64,000 nt of DNA from Saturnia japonica (lineage: Eukaryota; Arthropoda; Insecta; Lepidoptera; Saturniidae): assembly GCA_033032175.1 (NCBI GenBank), contig CM065329.1, positions 10,174,985 through 10,238,984 on the forward strand, in the 5' to 3' direction. The notes beneath the pieces were generated by a model that was given only the letters and a program-made list of their open reading frames with translations, made no database searches and was not told the origin of the DNA. How positions within the stretch are numbered: position 1 is the first letter of the stretch; each line of letters opens with the position of its first letter. The position numbers were made by a program, and so were the translations under genes. Of this stretch, positions 32,836 through 44,700 are shown piece after piece.

Positions 32836-33859
32836 GTGAGTATTTAATCTTTGTATTCCTTGTTTATTTTAGAATCCTTTTCTGATCATGAGCTTTCCTC
32901 TTATAATGAGAATAGTCTTGAGTCTTTTTAATGGACCTAAACAGATACTCTTTATATTTATGATGGGCTAGTCTGTAAGGTATGCATGATTATGTGGGCA
33001 TGTTACAAACAGGTCAATGTGTTTAAACTAGAGTTGTTGCTGATGCATATTTTTCACACATCAGATGCAGATGCTGATTTTATTATTTTCTTTAAATTTA
33101 GGAAAAATTTACTGATCTTTATTTCACTCATAAAAGATCACCGTTTTCTTTGTTAATTAAATAATAATAATTTTGTGGCATTTATAAACAAAAATATCTA
33201 TCCTACATGAAGATTACTTAATAAGGTTTTGTTTTGTAAGTTCATAATACTATGATATTTTTTTTATGTAGAAAAAATTATCAACTTTATCATTTTAATG
33301 ATAGTTCATTGTTCAGTCTGCTATAAAAATCCTGGAGACAGGAATCAATGAACTCTTTGTAAGGGGTTTTCACAGTCACATTGGATTTTAAATTTTTCAG
33401 AAATTTCCTAGAAATTATCCAAATTCCAAAAAATATTGGAAATCAGTTGGAGAAGGTCTGGTTAGTACGGTGGGTGATGGAGATTTTCCAATAGTTTTGA
33501 AACAATCCACTGTGCGGTGTGTGGATGAGCATAGTCATGAAGAAAGATTGGTTGTTTGACAGCAAGTTGGTTCGTCATCATTTGCAACTGTCCACAGTAC
33601 AATTCTGCGGTAATTGTGTAATTTTTGTAATGAACCCGATTTGCGTATCTTCTGAGGAAATAAAGTTAAATAAATAAATTTGAATATTTTACCAAAAAAA
33701 CCCAGTGTGACCAGATTTAACGGAATTCTGCTATTTTAGCAGAATGTAACTTATATTTTAGGGCTTGACAGATTAAGTTGCAAAAAAGAAAAACTTAAGC
33801 TGTTAGCAGAATCTAATGGAATGTTAGTAGAAATTTGACAGAATGAGGAAATTAAATAA
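32836..33859. other. Intron b-c of copy 2 with a block shared with copy 3
   Basis: 33300-33545 matches 55195-55420 in the corresponding intron of copy 3 (TCAATGAACTCTTT, GGATTT, AAATCAGTTGGAGAAGGTCTG, CCACTGTGCGGTGTG). The words are reminiscent of a mariner-like sequence, but no frame was found. Shared position shows it predates the duplication. Confidence 0.55.
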
Positions 33860-34250
33860 ATTTTACTTAAATAGTTTCGCTAAACACATTATAAAATCGA
33901 CCATTTTCTTTTTGTCTGATTGTTCTTGTCGTGATGGCTTGCCCTGAATGTCCACATCGAAAGTCTTTCTGTTCACTATGCAACACCTTGTATGGACATA
34001 GATATGGTGCTTGAAGTGGTCTTCATTCAGGACCTTGACGAACAAAGACATGGGTTGTAGAGACAAGGTCATCTTTTGCAATGTAGGTTTTATTTATACT
34101 CCCATGCCAAGTTCTTGGTTGCGTTGTCATCTTGCTAATGAGAGATCGCAATCGGCTAAGGATGTCGCTCCCATTTACTTCCGCTTTTGTACTTGGAGTT
34201 ATGAACTGTCCGAGTAAGTGGAGTGGTATGGCGATAATAGGCGAATGACC
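33860..34250 (-). pseudogene. Ty3/gypsy pol C-terminal (post-integrase) fragment
   Basis: The minus strand reads ITPSTKAEVNGSDILSRL, then a segment with YIAKDDLVSTTHVFVRQG, a TGA, and RPLQAPY in the same frame. A second frame gives VNRKTFDVDIQGKPS. The THVFVRqd..rrPLqpPYeGPy.V..r..k.f.vdi.Gk pattern is the C-terminal end of gypsy pol. It is broken by a stop and at least one frameshift. Located in the b-c intron of zinc-finger copy 2. Confidence 0.72.
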
Positions 34251-34254
34251 CCCT

Positions 34255-34984
34255 CTGTCCGGCTATGATTTTTTACCGAGAATTTCTCCTCTACCGTCGG
34301 CAGATACGGCAAGGGAAGAAGGTGAATAAACACACCCCTCCCTTACCAGTCCAGTTTTTTTTATAGAGGTTTCCTCCTTGGCCGTCATTGATTACCTTTA
34401 CGTCCGTCGAATCCGGTTGTGGTTTTTCAACGAAGTGTTCATTTTCGGTAATTTTTTATATGGTTTTCTTCCACTGTTCATTCATGATTTTTATAATGGT
34501 ATTTTTCTTCACCGCAGTCTGGTAATTTTTTAAAGAGGTTGTCATCTTCGGTGCCTTTTAAGGTGGTTAACAACCCTAGTTTAACGCTAACAGGCCTTTT
34601 CCAGTATTAAATACAAGGAAACTTCCAGAAGTAATTTAATGCTGTGTTACCTTGTAAAATATGCAACAATTATTATCGGTTATATTTACAATTGGTTATG
34701 AATACTTTCATACAGTAATACAGAAAATTTATGATGAAAACGATGATAATATAGGTAAGTAGGTAGGTAGGTTTCAGTTCTTTCTACCTTTTTCAGACTC
34801 CAGACCTCACATTAAATGTAACTATCTATTTATTATAATAACTATTGTTGTATAAAATTTATGTTCGTATTTTTTGTGTACAAACAATATTGTATATGTA
34901 TAAATAAGATGCTAAATGTGAGGTCCAATTATTAAATTAATTATTATTATTACTTATGGTAATGATAATTATTTTTGTTTCTAG
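34255..34984. other. Intron remainder; nothing recognised
   Basis: 34220-34620 is less AT-rich and may be the rest of the gypsy relic, but no LTR was recognised. 34760 carries a short GTAG run. Confidence 0.4.
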
Positions 34985-35226
34985 AATATGGAATTCTTAC
35001 CACTTGAAAACAAACAAAGAGTAATAATTGAAAACACGAAAGATAAACTTTCATTAAATTTAAAGGATGCAGATGGGAATAGAAATGACCAGATTACCAT
35101 AAAAACGGAGAGGCTAGAACAGCAAGATATTAGAGATAATTCTGGGGCCACTAGTGTACATTATGACGATGCATTCACTTCTCAAGAATTTAAAAGCAAG
35201 TTCTGTGGTAAAATAATTAAAAATAG
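34985..35226 (+). CDS. Zinc-finger paralog copy 2, exon c
   Basis: A 242-bp exon between TTTCTAG and GTGAGT, entering in phase 0 and leaving in phase 2. It encodes NMEFLPLENKQRVIIENTKD, LSLNLKDADGNRNDQITIKT and a C-terminal TSQEFKSKFCGKIIKN. It is close to exon c of copy 3 throughout. The exit phase fits both the finger exon at 36516 and the short Cys-rich exon at 36265. Confidence 0.76.
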
Positions 35227-35262
35227 GTGAGTATCCCTCAAAGTGTTTTGTTGAATTATTTA

Positions 35263-35752
35263 TCTATACTATTAATAAAACTTAAGTGTCATCTGTAAAA
35301 CAGCAACTTTTTACTAAATGCCTATGAAAGTATATACGGTACCTATAACAAAAAAAAAGAACCGTTGTCCGTCTGTTTGTTCCTTGTACATCTCTGAAAG
35401 GGTTGGACCAATTTTGATAGGAATATCACTTGCAGATAGCTGATGTTATAAGGTTTTACTTAGGTTACTTTTATTTGAGAAAAAGGATTGGGGTTCCGTG
35501 CAAATTAAAAAACTGATCACGCTGAGTAAAGCATAGGAGATACATCAAATTAATTAATGTTATAAATAAGTGTACATATTACAAGGATCTACGAAAATTT
35601 CAGTGAGACTATATTATGTCAACTTCTAAGGATCATCCATAATAAGCATTTTTATCTTAAAAATGACTGTGAGCGAAGATAGCACGATTGGCGCGTGTGC
35701 TCGCTCGACGGCATTCTGTAATCCACACGAATGTAGCCGCGGGCTCAGCTAG
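35263..35752 (+). mobile_element. Complete non-autonomous Helitron (490 bp)
   Basis: Begins TCTATACTATTAATAAAAC after an A, ends GCCGCGGGCTCAGCTAG before a T. It is 36 bp into the c-d intron of zinc-finger copy 2. A truncated relic of the same element lies at the same intron position in copy 3 (56964). Confidence 0.85.
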
Positions 35753-36264
35753 TAAATATATACAAGGAATTATATTGTGTTCATGTTGCACATAGCATGA
35801 TTTTCATTGAAAATGTGATGTATATACATATTGAAAATACATAAAATCAGCCATAGTATGAGGGCATAAGATGCAAGGAATTGTGCACAATTAGTATAGA
35901 TAGTTATTTAAAGGGAAATTGTTATGTACTTTCATTTTAATTTAGTCTGCTATGTCTAGTAAAACAATCCTTGGGTAAACATGTTCTAATGTGAGTCAAT
36001 CACAATGATTTCTATAAACCCAACTAAGCGCTATTATTATTCGACATTTTTCATGTAAAAGTCAGTTTTGTTATTTAGCTTCTTTTAGCTACAAAATCAA
36101 GTGTTTAATAATGTGGTATATTCAGTTAAAACCACTGTATGACCGAACAATATTATTTTCACCAGCAATATCAATACTTCAACGTATGTTGACTACCTAC
36201 TATTCAGTCTGTCAGAGTCGTTATTTAACTTTCGCTGTTGTTTTGTATCTCTCTGTGGTCGCAG

Positions 36265-36370
36265 GTATTCTAAAGTTGCATCTAACAACAGATGCAATGC
36301 AGTCATAAAGTTATGCAAATATACATATAAATTATGTGCTACTTGTCCCGCACACCGCAGTGCAATTTGA
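36265..36370 (+). CDS. Candidate alternative last exon of copy 2 (Cys-rich)
   Basis: A good acceptor (TTGTTTTGTATCTCTCTGTGGTCGCAG, pyrimidine-rich) precedes 106 bp. Entered in the phase left by exon c, it stays open for 34 codons (after YSKVASNNRCNAVIKLCKYT, then KLCATCPAHRSAI) and stops at TGA. The acceptor, the frame and most residues are kept in copy 3 (57240), where a short transposon interrupts it. Use of this exon would give a protein without zinc fingers. No transcript evidence is available here. Confidence 0.42.
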
Positions 36371-36515
36371 CAAGATATAGCTAGAGCAACTACAACATTC
36401 GTGGTCTGCCCCAGCAGGATTCACAACCAAGGGTCTTTTAATTTTAATTATACATCTTAACCACTGGGGTATGAAAGCAAATAAATTATTAACCATTATG
36501 TTTTATCATTTACAG

Positions 36516-37401
36516 TTTCAATTTATTAAAGCACAATGATGAACACGTAAAAACTGAAATAAAAACACCATCGGATAATGAATTTCATGAGTTACACCAG
36601 TGTCAATATTGCGATAAACGTTTTGATAACTATAATAATATGTTTACACATATCACTGATGTTCACAGCGAGAATAATGCCAAATGTGAAATCTGCGGAG
36701 AGCAATTTAGTAGCGTACCGAATCTTGAACGTCACGTCAAACTTTTACATGAACTTAAGAATTTACCAAAACATGTAACTACAAACGATATGAAGTTATG
36801 TCGTACTGTTAGTGAGGTTAATGAAATGAATTATAAATGTGACAAATGCGAGGGCGTTTATAAAAGTAAACATTATTTAACAAAGCATATAAATAGAATG
36901 CATTATGATTATGGAAAAACGTTTGACTGTTGGTGCGGGGAACAGTTCCGTTCACCGATACACTTGAATGAACACAAGATTCGTCGACATAGAACGAATG
37001 GGAAAAATGAATTAAATAAATGTAATCATTGCGAGACAGTTTATATTACGAAGAGCAGTTTAACAAGGCATATGAATAGTGCTCATTATGATTACGGGAG
37101 AACGTTCGATTGTTGGTGCGGGAAGCAGTTTCGTACTCCGCAGTTCTATCGTGAGCATACGAGGCGGCAGCATGGGGGTAAAATGAATGTAATAAATGAC
37201 GAGAAAGTTCAGTGTGACTATTGCCAAAAAAAATTCAAAACCAAACAGTATTTATCAGATCATATAAAATTCGTTCATTATGACTATGGTAAAGTATTTG
37301 ATTGTTGGTGCGGGAAACAGTTCCGTACACCGATACACTTACGTAAACATAAGAAACGGCACTCTGATGGTAATGTTAATGATACAAATAATGAAAAATG
37401 A
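36516..37401 (+). CDS. Zinc-finger paralog copy 2, exon d: eight C2H2-type fingers
   Basis: Last coding exon from the TTTACAG acceptor to TGA at 37399-37401. After a linker (HVKTEIKTPSDNEFHE) come eight fingers. The order is CQYCDKRF, CEICGEQF, CDKCEGVY, CWCGEQF, CNHCETVY, CWCGKQF, CDYCQKKF and CWCGKQF, each with its two His. From the third on, ordinary C-X2-C fingers alternate with C-X1-C fingers (FDCWCG). The protein is probably a nuclear DNA-binding factor. Compared with copy 3 the C2HC finger after finger two is deleted and two C-terminal fingers are absent. The frame is intact. Confidence 0.88.
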
Positions 37402-37700
37402 TACAGACACAACTGTTAGCGACGCGTAGGCCTAAGCGTGATGATAAAAATCATAATTGTAAATATAAGTTGTAGGGATTAATAATTTGTATGAACAATC
37501 ATCAATCTAATGTTTTGAATGTAATATTACAACTTGAAGGTATATAAGAATAGCAAATAACTTATAAAAATGTTTATAATATAATAGAAATAGTCACTTA
37601 AAGTATTGAACTTATGTATCGTCGATAATCTGTGTCTTATAGGAGTTATGTGTAATGTTTAATGTCATATAGGACAATTATCTTATCGTAAATCTTCTCA
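37402..37700 (+). other. 3' UTR region of copy 2
   Basis: AT-rich sequence after the stop codon. No clear AATAAA was found before the LINE fragment begins near 37700. Confidence 0.4.
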
Positions 37701-37704
37701 CTCA

Positions 37705-38840
37705 CTAATTTAATGTCTGGGGAAACCGCTTCAGGGCATAGCCCTCTATCGGTGACTGTCTTCTCCGCACGCTACGACGGGCGTGTCTCTGTAACAAGGC
37801 CTCGCGTAACTGACGCTGAGGCCTGTGAATTCTCCTCTTTTCTCGCGCTTTCTCAGTCCGGCGTGGGTGCACGGACGAGTTGGCGGGCCTGAGGCTTCAT
37901 AGTCTTCCTCTTACATCGAGGATATGATTGATCTGGTGGTCTGGTGTGCAACGGCGCTATGTGCTGGAGGTGTACATGCGCCGAAGCATCCGCTTGCCGG
38001 AACATTCGGGTAGCTAGGCTGCTTATAAAATCGTCCAGGTTTTCTATGCACAGATCGCGTTGTATGGTCGAGTTCATCACGTAACGTGGTGACCCGACGA
38101 TCATTCTGAGCGTATGATTCTGCTGGGCTCGTAATCGGCGCTTCAAATATTCTGCTGCGCAACCGAACCATGCAGGGGCGGCGTACGTGAGGCGCGATCT
38201 CACGTAGGTTTTATATAAACCTAGCTTCGTGCGGAGCGGGAGTCTCGAAGTGAACACTGGACGCAGCACTCTCCTAGCGAAACCTGCTCTCGCAACTACG
38301 CTCTCTACATGGGTCTTAAAGGTAAGTCCTCGATCAATTTTGACCCCAAGATAGGTGACCTAGTTCCTCTATGGTAGGGCACTTACCTGGAGTGTCAGTG
38401 GTGGTATTGTTATCTTCGAACTTCTAAGTAGGAACGCCTGCGTCTTATCAACATTCACGGACAGCCGCCACTTTGCTAACCATTCTGGTAAGGCGCTAAG
38501 CGACGGCTGTATCAAAAGTGCGGCTCGTTTCCTATTCATAGAGGTTGCCCAGTAGGCGGTGTCGTCCGCAAAGAGGGCGAGCTCTGCTTTGCCGACCACC
38601 GGCATATCGTTGGTGTAGAGAGCGTAGAGCAGCGGGGACAGACAACTTCCCTGCGGTACTCCTGCTGGCACCAGGATTTCTCTGGAGAGGTGGGTTTCAA
38701 CAGAAACTCGCACCCGGCGATCTTCTAAGAAAGATTGAACGATGTTAAATAGCTGCTTCGTTATCGTGGTGGCTGTCGATAACTTGTACAGGAGTCCTTC
38801 GTGCCACACCCTGTCGAACGCCTTCTCCATGTCCAACTTG
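37705..38840 (-). mobile_element. Jockey-type LINE fragment
   Basis: A 5'-truncated LINE on the minus strand, starting inside RT at about 38840 and ending in GC-rich 3' UTR near 37705. It is of a different family from the LINE at 2386-3993: the RT C-terminus and UTR do not match. No poly(T) is visible at its low-coordinate end, so the 3' boundary is approximate. Confidence 0.82.
37853..38836 (-). pseudogene. Jockey reverse transcriptase, C-terminal part, frameshifted
   Basis: The first frame (38836-38369) has MEKAFDRVWHEGLLYKL, VPAGVPQGSCLSPLLYALYT and the catalytic FADD box (LALFADDTAYWATS). A frameshift near 38360 moves the homology to a second frame, which continues with a YLGVKIDRGL-type block and LPLRTKLGLYKTYVRSRLTY down to the stop at 37853. 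RT motifs A to E are therefore present but the protein is broken. The first 60% of ORF2 is missing. Confidence 0.86.
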
Positions 38841-38844
38841 GTAT

Positions 38845-39490
38845 GCCGATCGCTGCAATTATATATATTTTCAAGTCATTCATTACAATATCAATTATTT
38901 TCATAATGTTCTCTTTGGTAAATCTAACTTTGTTTAAAAAAATTCATTACCTACTCAAATCCTGCAACGGATTTATCAATTCATTATAAATGTGTGACCT
39001 CCGAACCTTTCTTGCGATATTATTCCTAGGCTCCTCTTGTATTTGAAAGCCGAATGTGCCTAACACCTGTGCTTGTGTACCTAATGCGTTATCAAAATAT
39101 TCTTTATAGGAAAATAAGTCACAACAATTTGCGCAACAAGACGAATGAGAGTGGTAAAATCAGCTGATATAAATCCACCATCTTGTTACTTAAGGCGTTT
39201 TTAAGGGTCCTTAATTTGACAGCTATTTAACGACGCCACTAATCGACTGATTAAGGATAAATAATGTTTATGAGTAAGAAATACTGTTAAATAGTTATTA
39301 TTCTTACTTAATTACAACAATATCTAAAGTCCAAACAGACTGTGCCCTAACACAACAGTTTGTTTTTCCTGTTTGTTCGAATCTGTAGAATTTCATCAAT
39401 TTGACACGTGCAAACTGTGTTTTACAAATATTTCTGTTTATTATGTAATCAATAAAAAAAAATTATTAACATTTTCGCCAAGCTAGCTCA
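38845..39490. other. No gene recognised
   Basis: AT-rich spacer before the large Helitron. Confidence 0.4.
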
Positions 39491-39859
39491 GTATTATCTA
39501 TACTTATAATAAAAGAGTAAAGAGTCGAAATCTGTACATTGAAGATATTTGAGAAAAAAATATATGGGGGGGGCTTAGAATCATGGACAGAACACATTTC
39601 GATAGTTTTTAAAATTTTTGTCTGTCTGTCTGTCTGTCTGTCGGATTGTTTGAACACCAATCACGCAAAAACTACTGGACCGAATTTAATGAAATTTGGT
39701 ATGATTGTAACTTATAGTCTAAAGGTACATTTAGGATACATTTTTATACGTATGAACATTTGCATGGTCTATAAATTGCGTTTAGGTTTTATGTACATGA
39801 AACAATGTAATGCATGTGCATGTAATACTACAAATATTTCAAGTACATAGTGAAATGAA

Positions 39860-40640
39860 GCTTAATAATATGAAATGCATCCAAAAAAAAACGTACAATA
39901 GTAGTAAAATAAACTGGCTTAATTTTTTTTGAAAATTCTACGATAGATGTCGTTGTTTATTTTTTGTGCTATGAAGGCTATGTAGATTAAACAATGTAAT
40001 TGATTTATATGTAATACTATAATATATTTCAAGTACATAGTGAAATGAAGTTTAATTGAATGAAATTTATCCAAATTATTTTATCTTAAAATATTAGAAA
40101 AAAAAACGTTCAATAGAAATTAACTTGCTTAATTTTGATCTAAAATTTTTCGATAGATGTCGTTGTTTGTTTTTTGTTTTATGAAGGCTGTGTAGATTAA
40201 ACAATGTAATTTATGTTTATGTAATACTACAATATATTTCAAGTATATAGTGAAATAAAGTTTAATTGAATGAAATTTATCCAAATTATTTTATCTTCAA
40301 ATATTAGAAAAAAAAACGTTCAATAGAAATTAACTGGCTTATTTTTGATCTAAATATTTTCGATAGATGTCGTTGTTTGTTTTTTTTTTGCTATGAAGGC
40401 TATGTAGATTACACAATGTAATTTATTTATATGTAATACTATAATATATTTCAAGTATATAGTGAAATGAAGTTTAATTGAAATAAATTTATCCAAATTA
40501 TTTTATCTTCAAATATTGGAAAAAAAAAATGTTCAATAGAAATTAATTGGCTTAATTTTGATCTAAAATTTTTCGATAGATGTCGTTGTTTGTTTTTTGC
40601 ACTAAGAAGATTTTTATTTTACCTATATTATGACGCCACA
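39860..40640 (+). repeat. Tandem repeat of ~210 bp in the Helitron 5' region
   Basis: The word CGATAGATGTCGTTGTTT recurs at 39941, 40151, 40361 and 40574. In between, the same order of words returns (TGAAGGCTATGTAGATTA, CAATGTAAT, TTTCAAGTA, AGTGAAATGAAGTTTAATTG). A stray fifth core (CGATAGATGTAGC) is at about 41178. No coding potential. Confidence 0.9.
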
Positions 40641-41320
40641 CATATCGTTTTAGTTCATTTACACGTTTAAAACTTGGAAAATAATAACACCATAACATCA
40701 TTTTTGTTATATTTATCCCGAATTCAAATTAAAACTATTAGTTACCACTTTGTGCATTATTAATATTAATTTTGAATCGTTTGTCTATTTCTCTGTTAAT
40801 CTGTATGCCAATCACGCAGAAGGTACCTTTTTGAAGCCTATGATAAGTAGCACATAGGATGAATTTTTACACGTATGGATATTTGTGTGGTGTATAAATA
40901 GCATTTTTTTTTAATTATCAAAAGTAAAAAAAAAGGATTTTATGTAATAAAAAATGAAATATGTAATATAAATTATTTAATTTTCACGTCATTTTAAATA
41001 AATATAGGTACCTACTTACTGTAAACAAAGATGTAGGTATACCATTTACTACTTATCTATTTATTATTTCATGTATGGCGCAGTCATTTTTAGAGATTTT
41101 AGATTGAAAAACAAATTAAACAGTGTTTAAGAAAATATTTATATAGGAAGTTCAATTTATTTCGTTCTAAAATTCTACGATAGATGTAGCTCTTCGGGAC
41201 ATGTGAGTTTGTAGATCGCACTGTCAAGAAATGTTCTTGAATTAGTAAATTAAATATACCTACTACCATTCTGCATTGTTCATTACGTCTTTTGAATACT
41301 AACGATTAACGATAAATAGA

Positions 41321-41693
41321 TTTAAAACACAAAAAATAAACTTGGCTATTTCCTAAAGGATTTTTGATTAATTGCGTTACGGATTGGAATTTGTACATTT
41401 ATTTATTGACCTTGGCTATTATTAAAGGATTTCGTTTTATTGTATTGCGGATTCGAGGTAACTTGAATTTTGCAATTGGACTACTGATTTTGACCTTTAC
41501 TTTATAATTTAAAACACAAAAAATAAACTTGGCTATTTCCTAAAGGATTTTCGATTAATTGCGTTACGGATTGGAATTTGTACTTTTATTTATTGACCTT
41601 GGCTATTATTAAAGGATTTCGTTTTATTGTATTGCGGATTCGAGGTAACTTGAATTTTGCAATTGGACTACTGATTTTGACCTTTACTTTATA
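41321..41693 (+). repeat. 187-bp tandem duplication upstream of the Rep-helicase start
   Basis: 41321-41507 and 41508-41693 are almost the same (TTTAAAACACAAAAAATAAA ... ATTTTGACCTTTACTTTATA). The second copy ends 25 bp before the likely start codon, so the duplication includes the probable promoter or 5' UTR. Confidence 0.9.
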
Positions 41694-41718
41694 TTATTGT
41701 CGTTTAGATTTAGGTAAA

Positions 41719-44700
41719 ATGCCTGGTAGAAAAAGAACGAGTCTATCTCAGTATACTAGCAATCGAAAAAGGTTGAGAAATATTCGATCTCAAGAAACTG
41801 AGGAAGACTATCAGATAAGACTTGCAACTGAACGAGAGCGTCAGGCCAATGTACGCGCTTCAGAAACCGATCGCGAACGATGCGAGCGATTAAATTCAAA
41901 TCGTAGGCGTATAGCTGCTTCTCGATCGATAGAAAGTAGTGAAGAGCGTGAGGCGCGGCTGACTGCTGACCGCGAGTACCACGCCACGTCGCGAGAGTCA
42001 GAAACATTCACAGAGCGTGAGGCACGGCTAACTGCTGACCGTGATTACCACGCTATGTCTCGTGAGTCTGAAACATTCACAGAGCGTGAGGCACGACTAA
42101 CTGCTGACCGTGAGTACCACGCTATGTCTCGTGAGTCTGAAACATTCACAGAGCGTGAGGCACGGCTAACTGCTGACCGTGAGTATCATACAATGTCCCG
42201 TGAATCAGAAACATTCACAGAGCGTGAGACAAGGCTGACTGTTGATCGTGAGTATCATATCGCATCTCGCAACACAGAAACGTTTGCGCAGCGTGATACA
42301 CGACTGACTGCTGATCGCGAGCGTCACGCAACTAACAGATCTCTTGAAACTGAAGAGCAACATCAGCAGCGGCTCGAAACAAGTCATGAGAACTACCAAC
42401 AAGCTCGGGAAGTGCAATATATTCATAGATCTCTCGAGAGGAATAGGATTAAAGAAATCCGAGATTTAGAGACCACAGATGAACGTGAAGCTCGCATAGC
42501 CGAAGATCGGGTGCGACATGCTTTAAATAGGATGTCATTATCATCACAAAGTGATGATGCCCAGGAAGAATATGTGAGTAACGAAGTTCTTCCGTGGAGC
42601 AATAAGGAACGCAGTGGTTTCTTTTATAATCCAAAAATAAATTATGGTCTATTCTCTAATATCGGTGCAATGATAAACATTTGCGCCCACTGCCAAGCAC
42701 TTAAATGGCAGAGAGAAAGTCTTGGATTTTGTTGCTCAGCCGGAAAAGTGTTTCTGAATATTCTTCAGGATTCTCCTCCAGAGCCTTTGAAGTCACTGCT
42801 GATTGGAGAACATTCACAATCTAAGGAGTTCTTGGACTCGATTAGATCCTACAACAGTGCATTTCAAATGACTTCATTTGGTGCTAAAGAAATACGTAAA
42901 GGTTCATTTATGCCCACGTTTAAAATCCAAGGGCAGGTATGCCATATTCAATTCAATATTCAATCCATGCCATTGGTTCGTTATTGCCTGAGACCGAACC
43001 AAAATTTTTACAAATATATTTTGTATCAGATTATATTGAACAAGCAAATATTAGAAGGCAAAATTTTCCAAATTTAAACCAGAATTTAATAATTGAACTA
43101 CAAAATATGCTACACACAGTCAACCCCTACGTGCATAGCTTTAAAGCCGCTATCGAGTCCGTTTCGGAGAGTCAAAGTAATGAGTATAAATTTGTTATTA
43201 ACGCAGAGAGGAGACCGGCTCACGAGAACCGTGGCCGATATAATGCTCCAAATGTCAACGAAGTTGCGGCAGTTTTAGTCGATCAGGAATGTGATCGACG
43301 CGACATCATTCTACGTTCACGAGATAATAGACTTCAGCGTGTTAACGAGACTCATCGTGCCTATGATGCTCTACAATACCCACTAATTTACTGTCATGGT
43401 GAAAATGGATATAACTTTAGCGTATTCAATGTCGATCCAAATACCGGTGCACTGAACTACAACAAAAAGACGTCAGCTATGCAATTCTATGCTTATCTCT
43501 TGCAAGTGAGACGCGGCCGGTTTATTTACTTACACCGGTTTCGGGGACTATTTAACCAGTTTGTTGTTGACATGTACGCTAAAATTGAAACCGAACGATT
43601 AATTTATATTCGAACTAATCAAAGAAGATTACGTGCGGAAAATTATGTTGATCTACAGGATGCTATACAACATGACACAGACGTGAATAATTTGGGTCGC
43701 TTAGTAATTTTGCCTTCAAGCTTTACCGGCGGTCCCCGTTACATGCACAAATGCATACAAGACGGCTTTTCTTACGTCAGAAAATACGGAAGACCCGACC
43801 TATTCTTAACATTTACCACAAATCCAAAATGGTTTGAGATCACATCTGAACTCCTACCTGGACAAGTATCACATGATCGCCATGATATTGTAGCAAGAGT
43901 TTTTCACTTGAAACTGAAACTGTTGATCGAGTTACTAACAAAAGAAAAAGTCTTTGGGCAAGCTTTATGCTTTATGTACAGCGTCGAGTGGCAGAAACGT
44001 GGTTTGCCACATGCCCACATTCTTCTGTGGTTGCAGGAAAAACTTCGTCCAAATGATGTTGATATTTTGATAAGTGCCGAAATTCCAAATCCCGAAGAAG
44101 ATCCTGTCCTGTATGACATAATAAAAACGCACATGATACATGGTCCATGCGGCACTTTAAATATGAACTCTCCCTGCATGAAAAATGGTAATTGCACTAA
44201 GAGATATCCAAAAGCATTGACTGGAGTGACAATAACAGGTGAAGATGGATATCCAAAGTACCGGCGTCGTGGACTACAGGAAGGAGGTCACACTACCAAT
44301 ATAAGATGCCGAGGCCAGCAGATAACCCTGGACGATAGATGGGTCGTGCCATATTCACCTGTTTTATCTAAAACATTTCAAACGCACCTTAATATTGAAA
44401 TGTGTAATAGTGTACAGAGTATCAAGTATATATTAAAATATATACATAAAGGGGACGATCAGGCCACAATTGGGGTAACCAATGAACGTGATGAAGTCAC
44501 AAGATTTCAATCTGGTCGCTATATTAGCTCTTCCGAAGCCGTATGGCGGATTTTAAACTTCTCGATACATGAACATTATCCACCTGTAATGCACCTGGAC
44601 GTACATCTCGAAGGAGGACAGCGAGTATATTTTGACGCTGATAATGTAAGACAACACTTGGAAAATCCACGACAAACCACTTTGTTAGCGTTCTTTAACC

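Noticed and set aside
41578..41718. First 47 codons of the open frame upstream of RepHel
   Set aside because: They lie in the duplicated non-coding 5' repeat; the Lys/Arg-rich start at 41719 fits the family.
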